Below are positions 17,684-26,561 of a DNA stretch of 64,000 bases, piece by piece. Numbering within the stretch: the stretch's first letter is position 1; every line of letters begins with the position of its first letter. Under the pieces are notes generated by a model. That model was given only the letters and a program-made list of their open reading frames with translations, ran no database searches and was not told where the DNA came from. Source of the stretch: Arcanobacterium canis (GTDB lineage: Bacteria > Actinomycetota > Actinomycetes > Actinomycetales > Actinomycetaceae); NCBI RefSeq assembly GCF_029625435.1, contig NZ_CP121208.1, forward strand, positions 1,240,001 to 1,304,000. Reading direction: 5' to 3'. Both the position numbers and the translations under genes were made by a program.

Positions 17684-18760
17684 CTAGTGCTTCGGGCGCA
17701 TCCCGCGTCGGCGCTTGGACAGTTTGCGGTAGCCCAGCCTCTCCGGAGTGGTTCCGAGGCGCGCAGCGATCAGGTCCTTATCCTCGTCGGAAGCATTCTT
17801 GCGAACCATACGGACGTAATCTGGGGTATCTGAGTAGACCTCGACTTTGAACGGGTTACGCTTGAGCGCCGAAATGCGATAGACGTGATACCCAAACACT
17901 ACGATGTTGGCGATCAGTGCCACGAATGAGAAAAGGAAAAGCGCCGAGGTGTTGTGCGAGGATCTGTGAGCAAACATCGAATCGTGCATGAAATGCGGGA
18001 AGGTTAAAACCACAGCCGACCACAACGTCAGCGTGTAGGCGCGGAACTGGATCCACGAACCGCGCAGTTTCGGGAACAGTGCAGGAATAGTACACGACGC
18101 GAGCAGCGCAAGCCCTGAATACCAGGCGCGGTCAGAGAGACAGTTGTAGACGTAGGCGAAGTTCCACAGGTCGTAAGCAATGATCCAACCAAGGGTGAGA
18201 TCTCCCCACATAATGGCTTTGGATTTATTATTCGCAACGAAGATTCCAACCCAGCCCGAAATCGCAAGGAGGTTGAGGATGCCGGCGATCCCATTCATGT
18301 AGTTCCACGGCCCTCCCCACGTGGCCAGGCCCGTTTCAGGGTGAAGGTTATGGATCGAAGCGCATTGAAAGTCGCGGATGACAGCTTCGAGGATATTAAT
18401 CGCCAAAATTACGGGAGGGATGAGGAGGTACCACTGATTACGACGGAGCTTTTGGGAGTACTGCAACGCCACTAAACACAGCGATCCAGCGAGGGCCGAA
18501 TACTGTTTCACGATGGGGAACCAACCTGCCGAACCAGTGCCTTGAGTTGAGTAGGGCCACCAGAAGATTGTGAGAAGGACGGGGGCGATCACGAAAACTA
18601 CTAACACGACCCACTTGTTTCTTTGTGCAAGCCACGCAGTAACAGCAAGTGCGGCGGTAACGACGATGAGCATCGCATAGTCCCACCATTGTCCAGTTTC
18701 GAACGCGAAGAGCACGGGGTAATCCACCGTTGGTGCGGATGAAAGAGTCATCAAGTTCAT
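17684..18760 (-). CDS. Polytopic membrane protein, DUF5692-like (paralogue 2)
   Basis: A 358-residue membrane protein with about nine hydrophobic segments. It shares several motifs with the protein at 15102-16394: AINILEAVIRD, GGPWNYMNGIAGILNLLAISGWVGIFV, GWIIAYDLWNFAYVYN, LLASCTIPAL, and a charged tail ending in TPERLGYRKLSKRRRGMRPKH. The paralogues are well diverged, so the duplication is old. The start is uncertain among a GTG at 18763 and ATGs at 18760 and 18751, none with a strong ribosome site. Function unknown. Confidence 0.72.
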   Translation of the reverse strand: MNLMTLSSAPTVDYPVLFAFETGQWWDYAMLIVVTAALAVTAWLAQRNKWVVLVVFVIAPVLLTIFWWPYSTQGTGSAGWFPIVKQYSALAGSLCLVALQYSQKLRRNQWYLLIPPVILAINILEAVIRDFQCASIHNLHPETGLATWGGPWNYMNGIAGILNLLAISGWVGIFVANNKSKAIMWGDLTLGWIIAYDLWNFAYVYNCLSDRAWYSGLALLASCTIPALFPKLRGSWIQFRAYTLTLWSAVVLTFPHFMHDSMFAHRSSHNTSALFLFSFVALIANIVVFGYHVYRISALKRNPFKVEVYSDTPDYVRMVRKNASDEDKDLIAARLGTTPERLGYRKLSKRRRGMRPKH

Positions 18761-18928
18761 CACTCTGCTTCATTGAAAAGTGTGTTTTAGGATACAGCTA
18801 TTTTAGTTGCGCCGACGACGGCGATCTGGGACTTGAGTTCCCCCACTCAGTGCGTAAGAGAGAGGGAATGCGCGCCTGCACAACTATGATGGGGCAACGT
18901 GCCCTGACACTGCATTCATTACGTCAAA

Positions 18929-18965
18929 ACCCGGCACCAACCAATTAACAAGTACCGGGCTTTTT
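18929..18965 (+). terminator. Possible intrinsic terminator in an empty region
   Basis: CCCGGCAC (18930-18937) pairs imperfectly with GTACCGGG (18952-18959), followed by TTTTT. No plus-strand gene ends here. It may be a leftover of a lost gene or belong to a small transcript. Nothing else is recognisable between 18780 and 18990. Confidence 0.4.
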
Positions 18966-18992
18966 AGATTGTCAGGATAGCGGTGTTAGGTT

Positions 18993-19235
18993 TCATGACA
19001 TCGTTCATCCCTGTTTGATGGATTGATTTTTACTGTCTCACGACATCCTTCACTGGATGTCTCACGTCATCGTTCATATCACGGCATGGTGTGAATTATG
19101 AATACTCACAACAAAAACTACCAACCCAAAAACCTGAACGATCACGCGAGACACCCTGAACGATCACGCGAGACATACCAACGCCAAAAACAAAAAGATG
19201 CCCCGTGACATATGAATTATGTCGCGAGACATCAC
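18993..19235. repeat. Array of inverted 19-20-bp repeats resembling IS terminal repeats
   Basis: Two head-to-tail units TGTCTCACGACATCCTTCAC (19034-19053) and TGTCTCACGTCATCGTTCAT (19058-19077) face two units TGAACGATCACGCGAGACA (19135-19153 and 19157-19175) in the opposite orientation. A related half unit is at 18993-19008 and another at about 19218-19235. Paired direct units at each end, in inverted arrangement, look like the transposase-binding ends of an IS481/IS3-like element with its transposase gone. There is no ORF between them. Confidence 0.65.
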
Positions 19236-19239
19236 ACTG

Positions 19240-19313
19240 TCGGGATAGCGGGATTTGAACCCACGACCTTCCGCTCCCAAAGCGGACGCGCTACCAACCT
19301 GCGCTATATCCCG
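19240..19313 (-). tRNA. tRNA-Pro (anticodon TGG)
   Basis: The minus strand folds as a complete cloverleaf: acceptor CGGGATA/TATCCCG, anticodon stem TCCGC/GCGGA with loop TTTGGGA (anticodon TGG, reads CCA), T-loop GTTCAAATCC and discriminator A. No CCA is encoded. It lies beside tRNA-Gly at the edge of the mobile-element region. Confidence 0.95.
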
Positions 19314-19344
19314 GTGCTCTGCACGCCCGAGGCGGACAAAACAG

Positions 19345-19415
19345 AGCGAGTGACGAGAATCGAACTCGCGTCATCTGCTTGGAAGGCAGAGGCTTTACCA
19401 TTAAGCTACACTCGC
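19345..19415 (-). tRNA. tRNA-Gly (anticodon TCC)
   Basis: A cloverleaf on the minus strand with acceptor GCGAGTG/CACTCGC, anticodon loop CTTCCAA (TCC, reads GGA), T-loop TTCGATT and discriminator T. It is 31 bases upstream of tRNA-Pro on the same strand, so they are probably transcribed together. Confidence 0.95.
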
Positions 19416-19583
19416 GTGCTGAGAACCAGCGCCAACAATCCTAGCATCACCCATCGGGGTAAGTGCAAATCGGGGCAGTGAGTTGCTGCTCACTACCCCG
19501 ATCTCGATGTCAAAGTGCCGGTGGTTTAAACATTCAGCATTGTGAAAAGGAAGTTCACATAGTTACCAGCGAAATGAATCATA

Positions 19584-21182
<1,599 letters not shown>

Positions 21183-21248
21183 CCATTCCTTCTCCTGTGC
21201 AGGAGCCTTATCAGTGTTGGAGGCCTGTGTGTTTTCGGTGTTTTCCAT
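21183..21248 (-). pseudogene. Phage scaffold protein, first 22 codons only
   Basis: Reading begins MENTENTQASNTDKAPAQEKEW and is then cut by the IS end at 21182. An acidic, Asn/Gln/Lys-rich start directly downstream of a MuF head gene is what a phage scaffolding protein gene looks like in portal-MuF-scaffold order. GGAAGG lies about 12 bases upstream. The remainder of the prophage on this side is gone. Confidence 0.5.
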
Positions 21249-21295
21249 CAGTGTTTTTGTCCTTCCCGTGCGGGTGTAACAATGCCCGCCACCTC

Positions 21296-21325
21296 TTGAC
21301 GGTGACGGGCGAAACTTCATAAGCT
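21296..21325 (+). promoter_or_regulatory. Promoter-like sequence for small RNA unit A
   Basis: TTGACG (21296-21301), 18 bases, TAAGCT (21320-21325), then 7 bases to the first base of the hairpin at 21333. This is good spacing for a housekeeping sigma factor. Confidence 0.55.
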
Positions 21326-21332
21326 TTTTGTA

Positions 21333-21418
21333 GAGACGGAACGACGGACTCCTGCCCGCGCATTGAAATAACATGCCGAACGAGAGGGCGAGAGCAGCCT
21401 TAGTTCCGTCTCGTTTTT
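21333..21418 (+). ncRNA. Candidate structured small RNA, unit A
   Basis: GAGACGGAAC (21333-21342) pairs with GTTCCGTCTC (21403-21412) and is followed by a T-run (21414-21418). Inside are a second stem, CTCCTGCCC with GGGCGAGAG, and a GCAT/ATGC hairpin with loop TGAAATAAC. A promoter-like sequence sits at the right distance upstream. The predicted RNA is about 85 nt. The outer stem differs from unit B but still pairs, so the structure seems to be what is conserved. No known RNA family was recognised. Confidence 0.55.
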
Positions 21419-21454
21419 CTATTTCAGATCGACCTGTTCAAACTTTGCGCCGTA

Positions 21455-21484
21455 TTGACGGCGGCAAACGAAACAATGTAATGT
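21455..21484 (+). promoter_or_regulatory. Promoter-like sequence for small RNA unit B
   Basis: TTGACG (21455-21460), 18 bases, TAATGT (21479-21484), then 7 bases to the hairpin start at 21492. The layout is identical to that of unit A. Confidence 0.55.
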
Positions 21485-21491
21485 GGACAGT

Positions 21492-21577
21492 GAGACGAGG
21501 ATGTATTCTCTTGCCCGCGCATTGAAATAACATGCCGAACGAAAGGGCGAGAGACAATGCTCCTCGTCTCGCTTTTT
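21492..21577 (+). ncRNA. Candidate structured small RNA, unit B
   Basis: GAGACGAGGA (21492-21501) pairs with TCCTCGTCTC (21561-21570), followed by TTTTT (21573-21577). The inner stem CTCTTGCCC/GGGCGAGAG pairs fully, allowing one G-T. The core sequence is the same as in unit A. The T-run abuts the stop codon of the convergent MuF gene (21578), so this transcript would end head-on with the MuF mRNA. Confidence 0.55.
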
Positions 21578-22834
21578 CTATTTCAAATCGACCTGCTCAA
21601 ACTTCTTGCCATTTTCTGACATCACCCATAATTCTTTGATCAGGGCGCTTGGTGAACCCGGTTTCTGGTCACGTCGCATACGAACATTGTACCGTTCAGC
21701 TTCATATCTGAGCTTCTCAGTAAACTTTGCTTCTTCAAGATCAATAATGAATCGCTCCTTGACCTGCTTACCGTCGAAACGAATTTTTGCCGCTTCGCGG
21801 ATAATGTTGCGCATTTTCTTCGCGTTAGCACCAGTTATCTTGAGCTCATATTCTCCGTTGTGACCAAGCCAGACGAAATCGTTCGATGGCAAAAACTCAA
21901 ATTTTTTAGTCTTTGGCCGGTTGATCCACACAAACCGCTCACCCAGATCCTCAAAACGTTCAGCAAAACGAATCTCACGCGCATACAGTTTTTCACCATT
22001 CGTGTTCGACACCAGCGCCGCCTGACGGTAAGCCCACTCGCGCGAGTGGTCACCATCATCGAACCAGTCAAGCTTCCCCTTCTGCGCCCCGATCACCGCA
22101 GCGTGAGCGGCGCGCTCTTTCCGCATCCGGGCAACAACATCTTTGATTGAATCATTCTCGCGCCAATGCGGACGGTAATGCTCGTCATACATGCGCTCGA
22201 AATCGAAACCCGCTACCGTCTCACCGTCCCACGACACGCCACGAAGAGAACCCGAGTCTGGCTGCCAACTCCCACGCATCGGAACCGGCATGCAATCGCA
22301 ATCATCATGGTATTTGTTTCCCACGTCGCCTGCGCTTGTCTTGTCACCGTACACGGGGCCACGTGACGCTAGCACGAGGCAAAACTCGCACGTGTGTACT
22401 CCAGTTGGGACGCGAGCATACAGAACACCACGATACCGGCGAACCGAACTATCAATCACTGTCCGCCCGAAATGCCGCGTATGACGCACCGTCGCCGACA
22501 CCAAGTGAGCGAACGCTGCACCATGATCCTCCACACCATTCCACAACGGTGACAGTGCCCACCTCGTGGACGCCGCCCACGTGTCAGGAGCATACAAGTC
22601 AGGAACATACGCTGACTCACCAATCAGCTCCTCAAACCAGTCAGCCGCCACAGACGCCGAAATCGACCCATACGACTCAATCAGCCGTGGAATGAACTCG
22701 ACCAGATCATCCCGGATCGCCTCCGGTGCCAGGTTCTTAATCTTCGACCAGTGGTAGCGAAGATCATCAAGGATCTCAGCCTCGATCTTCGCTTGGGCTT
22801 GCCGGCAAGCCTCGACCTGCGCCCTCGTTGCCAT
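21578..22834 (-). CDS. Phage minor head protein (MuF/SPP1 gp7 family) with C-terminal toxin-like domain
   Basis: A protein of about 418 residues. The N-terminal half is a phage-head MuF domain: FGRTVIDSSVRRYRGVLYARVPTGVHTCEFCLVLASRGPVY with a CxxC, then KYHDDCDCMPVP. The C-terminal ~135 residues differ in character: EKLYAREIRFAERFEDLGERFVWI, KTKKFEFLPSNDFVWLGHNGEYELKITGANAKKMRNIIREAAK, then FIIDLEEAKF. This layout recalls the CdiA-CT/BECR-like nuclease domains fused to MuF in polymorphic toxins of temperate phages. GGGG lies 6 bases before the ATG at 22834; an ATG at 22840 is also possible. No adjacent immunity-protein gene is visible. Confidence 0.7.
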   Translation of the reverse strand: MATRAQVEACRQAQAKIEAEILDDLRYHWSKIKNLAPEAIRDDLVEFIPRLIESYGSISASVAADWFEELIGESAYVPDLYAPDTWAASTRWALSPLWNGVEDHGAAFAHLVSATVRHTRHFGRTVIDSSVRRYRGVLYARVPTGVHTCEFCLVLASRGPVYGDKTSAGDVGNKYHDDCDCMPVPMRGSWQPDSGSLRGVSWDGETVAGFDFERMYDEHYRPHWRENDSIKDVVARMRKERAAHAAVIGAQKGKLDWFDDGDHSREWAYRQAALVSNTNGEKLYAREIRFAERFEDLGERFVWINRPKTKKFEFLPSNDFVWLGHNGEYELKITGANAKKMRNIIREAAKIRFDGKQVKERFIIDLEEAKFTEKLRYEAERYNVRMRRDQKPGSPSALIKELWVMSENGKKFEQVDLK

Positions 22835-23257
22835 TGACATCCCCTATCTTGCGTGCCAACGCTAAAGCGCCAGACGCACGCCGCTTATCACTCAACAAGC
22901 GCATAATCTCCGCACGCGAAAACCCCGCATATTCGAGCGCAACCTCTGATTCAGACAGCCACGGGAACACGGCAGACAGTTTTGTGAGCGCGTCAGCGGC
23001 GGTCACCGGTGAAACAAATGCAGGGTTCGTGAACTTCGCATCCAACGAATAAGCCTCACGAGGAAGCTCAGAAAGCCCATCCCGCGCAGCGAGAATCTTC
23101 CACGCCAAGTGCCGCAGCGTGTTCGCATGAACATGGTTCGCCGCCCTCGCACGCGTGATCAGATCCTTCTCCGCCGCATACATCACCTCAGCAGACGGCG
23201 GATTTCTGCGGAGCGTTGAAACTTCGACCACCTCGTTCAAAGCGAAAGACGAAAGAT
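22776..23257 (-). pseudogene. Phage portal protein, C-terminal fragment
   Basis: The frame DLSSFALNEVVEVSTLRRNPPSAEVMYAAEKDLITRARAAN, followed by TAADALTKLSAVFPWLSESEVALEYAGFSRAEIMRLLSDKRR, is the C-terminal part of an SPP1 gp6-like portal protein. It is intact to its stop at 22776 and overlaps the MuF start by about 60 bases, as in functional phages. The N-terminal two thirds are missing: at about 23258 the sequence switches to an unrelated plus-strand fragment. Confidence 0.75.
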
Positions 23258-23386
23258 CGTATCCTTACGACTCTTGAAACGACCGCGAGCCGCTCTCATG
23301 GCAAGCGTGCCGTGTATTCTTATGTTGTGTTGAAGGTTCACAAGGTGCTCCCGTATGAGCCGCCGCAGACCTTGCCAGGACTCTAG
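23258..23386 (+). pseudogene. C-terminal fragment of an unidentified, probably transposase, gene
   Basis: A 42-codon plus-strand frame, RILTTLETTASRSHGKRAVYSYVVLKVHKVLPYEPPQTLPGL, ends at TAG (23384-23386). It has no start and begins exactly where the portal fragment stops. The context suggests the tail of another mobile-element protein. I do not recognise the family. Confidence 0.4.
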
Positions 23387-23403
23387 GTAGGGGAGTTATG
23401 GTG

Positions 23404-23499
23404 AAGTGTCCCGGGTTTTGTTCTGTTTGGGTAGATGGGAAAATCTGGAACGTGCCAAGGAAATTTGACCAGGATGTCAAGGATCGTGTGGTTCGTCTA
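23404..23499 (+). pseudogene. 5' end of an IS3-type element with OrfA start
   Basis: An IS end AGTGTCCCGGGTTTTGTTCTG (from 23405), related to the IS end at 21182, is followed by a GTG at 23452 that opens VPRKFDQDVKDRVVRL, an OrfA N-terminus. It is cut at about 23500, where a minus-strand OrfB fragment begins. Confidence 0.6.
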
Positions 23500-23861
23500 G
23501 ACACGGCGGTGATTGCGTCTTCAAGCATTCCTTGCGTGAGCGTTTTCTCGGCATTACGTTGCCTCCGGTAAGCAACGATATAGCCGTCATAGCAATCCAG
23601 AATCGGGCTAAAATATACTTTTCCGTCCGGTCCTGCGAACTCCGAAACATCAGTAAGCCATTTCTGGTTCGGATACTCAGCATGAAAATCACGCTTGATA
23701 AGGTCTTTAGGCACTGGGCTGACTTCGCCTTCATACGAAGAATACCGACGCTTCTTTTTCGCGTAGTACACCGCAACCTGTTCTTCTTTCATCAAACGTC
23801 GAATGACTTTTTCAGAAACTTTCTGTCCTCGCTCACGCAACGCGAACCAGATACGCTGCGA
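23500..23861 (-). pseudogene. IS3-family OrfB fragment (N-terminal HTH and start of DDE domain)
   Basis: Reads RIWFALRERGQKVSEKVIRRLMKEEQVAVYYAKKKRRYSSYEGE, then NQKWLTDVSEFAGPDGKVYFSPILDCYDGYIVAYR, ending at LEDAITAVS. This is the HTH_21 region and the first catalytic Asp (LTDVSEF) of an IS150-like OrfB. Its 5' end is cut at the IS terminus at 23862 and its 3' end joins an OrfA fragment of opposite strand. Inactive. Confidence 0.75.
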
Positions 23862-24044
23862 AGTGGTCTGGGTTTTCTTCCTAGGCGTTTACCCTGTTTT
23901 CCATTATTACTGATGCCTTGTGTTGTTGCCAGTATTGGCTCTCGATTTCTTCTGGTGTTTGATAGTTGAGCTTTTCGTGGAGTCGGCTGGTGTTCCACCA
24001 GATACCCCATTCAAAGGTCGCGATCTCGACTTCGACAAACAAAC
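23862..24044 (-). pseudogene. IS3-family OrfB C-terminus with its terminal repeat
   Basis: The IS end AGTGGTCTGGGTTT starts at 23862, and the minus strand reads EVEIATFEWGIWWNTSRLHEKLNYQTPEEIESQYW to MENRVNA and a stop at 23881. This is a sister copy of the element at 20241. It is truncated upstream at about 24044, where the sequence changes to the promoter region of the secreted nuclease gene. Confidence 0.75.
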
Positions 24045-24178
24045 AGAAGTTTCCACAAAATACCCCTGAACTGCAAAAACACACCAAATTGAGGCCCGAA
24101 AAAATTTCTCTTTACGAACCATTCTCACGTACACTACATGTACCCCCAATAAATTCGGAACGTTCGAAGGAGAACGTT

Positions 24179-25060
24179 ATGAAGAAAATAAAGAAGATCG
24201 CAGTCCTTGCAGCAATGTCATGCGGTTTCACCCTGGCAGCATCCCCGGCACTCGCAGTCAAGAGCGATCTTGCCTCGGTTCCTGCACCTACTATTACAAA
24301 ACCATACGAATTCCCATTTGATTATCTCAAGAAGTCTTCCCTCCCCTCAGAAGGAAAGAAGGCTCTCGCCTACCTCAAGACTCTCACAGCAATCGAGCAC
24401 GATTCTAAGGCAGACGGCACTTACAATCGCAAGGCGATGTACGGCACACCTTGGAAGGACACCGATGGAAACCACTGCGACACTCGCAACGACATCCTCG
24501 CCCGCGATTTTCTCAAGGGAACCATTGATTACAACAAAGACTTGAAGGGAATCCAGGGACTGAATAACCCCTCGAAAGGAAAGAGCACCTGTCGTTACGC
24601 CACCGTTTACGCCGGCGTCCTAGTTGATCCCTACCGCTACGGCCTCCCCGATCCAGGGCCGAAGGACAAGATGGCTTACAAGCAGTACTTTAAACATGGA
24701 AAAGTACACTTCAATCAGGTAAAGGGGGCAAGCGCAGTCCAGATCGACCACGTTATCCCGCTCAAGTACCACTATTCCCACGGAGGTGTGGCCCTCCAGC
24801 AAGCTGGCCGCAAAGATATTGCGCAGGTCTTCGCAAACGATCCGCTCAATCTTCTGGCAGTCTTTGGCCCCGAAAACATGAAGAAATCGGACTCCGGCCC
24901 CGCTGATTACCTCCCGCCGACAAAGGACAAAGAGACGCAGTGCCGTTACGCACTACGAGTCACCGCAGTCACGAAGAAATACAATCCATTCGGGTTCTCA
25001 CTCGCTCAGCGCGACATCGACGCCACAGCGAAGTCGATCCAGACTAACTGCCTAAAGTAA
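24179..25060 (+). CDS. Secreted HNH-type nuclease (DUF1524/GmrSD C-terminal-like)
   Basis: The 293-residue protein starts at ATG 24179 behind GAAGGAG. A signal peptide runs from MKKIKKIAVLAAMSCG to ASPALA. The mature part carries the features of the DUF1524 HNH family: HCDTRNDILARDF, VQIDHVIPLKYHYSHGG with the catalytic His, and FANDPLNLLAVFGPENMKKSDSGPADYLPP with the Asn and Lys. It should degrade extracellular DNA for nutrition or escape from DNA traps; that role is inference. Cysteines are paired (HCDTR, STCRYA, QCRYA, NCLK), fitting a disulfide-containing exported enzyme. It borders the mobile-element region. Confidence 0.82.
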   Translation: MKKIKKIAVLAAMSCGFTLAASPALAVKSDLASVPAPTITKPYEFPFDYLKKSSLPSEGKKALAYLKTLTAIEHDSKADGTYNRKAMYGTPWKDTDGNHCDTRNDILARDFLKGTIDYNKDLKGIQGLNNPSKGKSTCRYATVYAGVLVDPYRYGLPDPGPKDKMAYKQYFKHGKVHFNQVKGASAVQIDHVIPLKYHYSHGGVALQQAGRKDIAQVFANDPLNLLAVFGPENMKKSDSGPADYLPPTKDKETQCRYALRVTAVTKKYNPFGFSLAQRDIDATAKSIQTNCLK

Positions 25061-25089
25061 CGTCTCCTTCGCAACAAGACGGAACGAGC

Positions 25090-25134
25090 AGCCGACGTCG
25101 GTGCGCAGTACACGTGCCGACGTCGGCTCATTTT
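25090..25134 (+). terminator. Terminator of the secreted nuclease gene
   Basis: The stem AGCCGACGTCGG (25090-25101) and CCGACGTCGGCT (25117-25128) is followed by CATTTTT. It ends the gene at 25060 and faces the convergent oxidoreductase gene. Confidence 0.8.
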
Positions 25135-25151
25135 TGACTGCGATCTTCGAG

Positions 25152-26561
25152 TTACGCGATCACACCATTAAAGACTTCAGTGGAAGCCGGGTGCGTCCAG
25201 ATACCGTCGCGTAGCATCGATGCCGGCGCGCCCACGCGCATCGCGAGCGCCACGGTATTAATCAGTTCTTGGGAATCGATGCAGTACAGTACCGCGCCAA
25301 GGATTTCGTCCGTATCTGCATCAATCATGAACTTTGCCATTCCGGCCGGGTGACCAACAATCTTCGGGCGAGGCATCACCGGGATCTCAGCGATGTTCTT
25401 TGAGTCCACGCGCACATTGCGTCCGCTTTCGCGTGCTTCCTTCTCGCTCATTCCGACGGTTGCCAACGGCGGATTGATGAAGGTCGCGGTAGGCACAGCC
25501 ACTCGATCGGCACGGGAGCGCCCACCGTCGCCGAGGAGTTCGTCCATTAAAATACGGTGGTCGTCAAAGGAAATGTAGGTGAATTGCGGCCCGCCGTTAA
25601 TATCCCCGGCCGCGTAGATACCCTCGACGTTGGTGCGCAGGTGGTCATCAACGATCACGAATCCTTGTTCGTCAGTTTTCACGCCCGCCGTTTCCAAACC
25701 AAGTTCATGCGTAGTAGCGCTGCGCCCAACTGCGAGCAGTACGGCGTCGGCACTGACCCGCCCACCGTCGAACACGACGTTGAGCCCGTCGTCGGCCTTC
25801 TCAATTGCGTTCGCGCGCTCGGACAAAACAAACTCGATTCCCTGCTCACGCATTGTTTCGTACGCAAGGGTGGCAACGTCCTCGTCGAGCATCGGAAACA
25901 GTCGATCCCCAGGCGTCACCACCGTCACTTGCGAACCAAAGCCGTTAAACATCGTCGCAAACTCAAGGCCGATTGTTCCGCCACCGATAATCGCCAGGCG
26001 AGGCGGGAATGGTTGCGCGTGCTGGATCGTCGTCGAATCGTACACACCGTCAAGTTCAGTCCCGGGAATATCAGGGATGGTCGGCACGGTGCCCGTGTTA
26101 ATAATAATGTTGGCGGCGCGAACGCGGATTTCCTCCTCGCTACGCTCCGTTTGCCCATTTCCCTGCACGCCACTCGTTCCTTCGGACGCGCCGACGACGA
26201 CTCCGTCAGGATTGGTTGGTGTGATGCGCACCTCGTGTGGCCCCACGAAGTGGGCACGCCCGTCGAACAGCGTCACTTTCCCTCCAAGCATGGCATGGTT
26301 GACGGAATTGAGCTTGGAGATCAATGCATCACGCTTAGCGACAGAAGAAGCAAAATACTGTGCGGGATTGTCATTTTCACGGCGAGCATTCGCCGAGGTC
26401 ATCATAGTTTTTGTCGGCACACACGCAACGTTGATACAGGTGCCTCCGTACATCGTGGCTGACTGCTCCACGAGCGCGACTTTCTTTCCTGCGCCAGCGA
26501 GTTTTCCAGCTACAGACTTTCCTGCCTTACCCCAACCGATCACCAACACATCGAATTCCAT
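25152..26561 (-). CDS. FAD-dependent pyridine nucleotide-disulfide oxidoreductase (RclA/MerA-like)
   Basis: A 469-residue flavoenzyme. The FAD motif is IGWGKAGKSVAGKLA at the N-terminus, and the redox-active disulfide is Cys42-Cys47 in GGTCINVACVPTK. The NAD(P) motif is IIGGGTIGLEFATMF, and a second FAD motif is GIYAAGDINGG. The dimer-interface end WTHPASTEVFN carries the His-Pro and Glu of the family. There is no lipoamide-binding partner gene nearby; the form resembles RclA or YkgC, which handle oxidative or copper stress. ATG 26561 follows AGGAAGGA. The divergent aldo/keto reductase gene begins 130 bases away, so they may share regulation. Confidence 0.87.
   Translation of the reverse strand: MEFDVLVIGWGKAGKSVAGKLAGAGKKVALVEQSATMYGGTCINVACVPTKTMMTSANARRENDNPAQYFASSVAKRDALISKLNSVNHAMLGGKVTLFDGRAHFVGPHEVRITPTNPDGVVVGASEGTSGVQGNGQTERSEEEIRVRAANIIINTGTVPTIPDIPGTELDGVYDSTTIQHAQPFPPRLAIIGGGTIGLEFATMFNGFGSQVTVVTPGDRLFPMLDEDVATLAYETMREQGIEFVLSERANAIEKADDGLNVVFDGGRVSADAVLLAVGRSATTHELGLETAGVKTDEQGFVIVDDHLRTNVEGIYAAGDINGGPQFTYISFDDHRILMDELLGDGGRSRADRVAVPTATFINPPLATVGMSEKEARESGRNVRVDSKNIAEIPVMPRPKIVGHPAGMAKFMIDADTDEILGAVLYCIDSQELINTVALAMRVGAPASMLRDGIWTHPASTEVFNGVIA

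Larger units (their letters stand above)
21296..21613. repeat. Imperfect 159-bp tandem duplication carrying two small-RNA-like units
   Basis: Two units (about 21296-21454 and 21455-21613) share, at constant 159-base offset, a TTGACG box, a TAA-box, a hairpin, a 42-base core with 41 identities, a T-run, and the last ~27 bases of the MuF coding sequence (complement of FEQVDLK plus stop). In unit A this tail is an orphan copy; in unit B it is the real 3' end of the MuF gene. Confidence 0.8.

Noticed and set aside
19212-19481. An 89-codon plus-strand frame.
   Set aside because: It runs through two tRNA genes on the opposite strand; its protein-like words are tRNA sequence.
25090-25128. CCGACGTCGG palindromes recurring in the window, considered as a genome-wide signal.
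   Set aside because: GACGTC is common here because Asp-Val codon pairs use it. The intergenic copies are arms of an ordinary terminator, and I cannot count genome-wide frequency.
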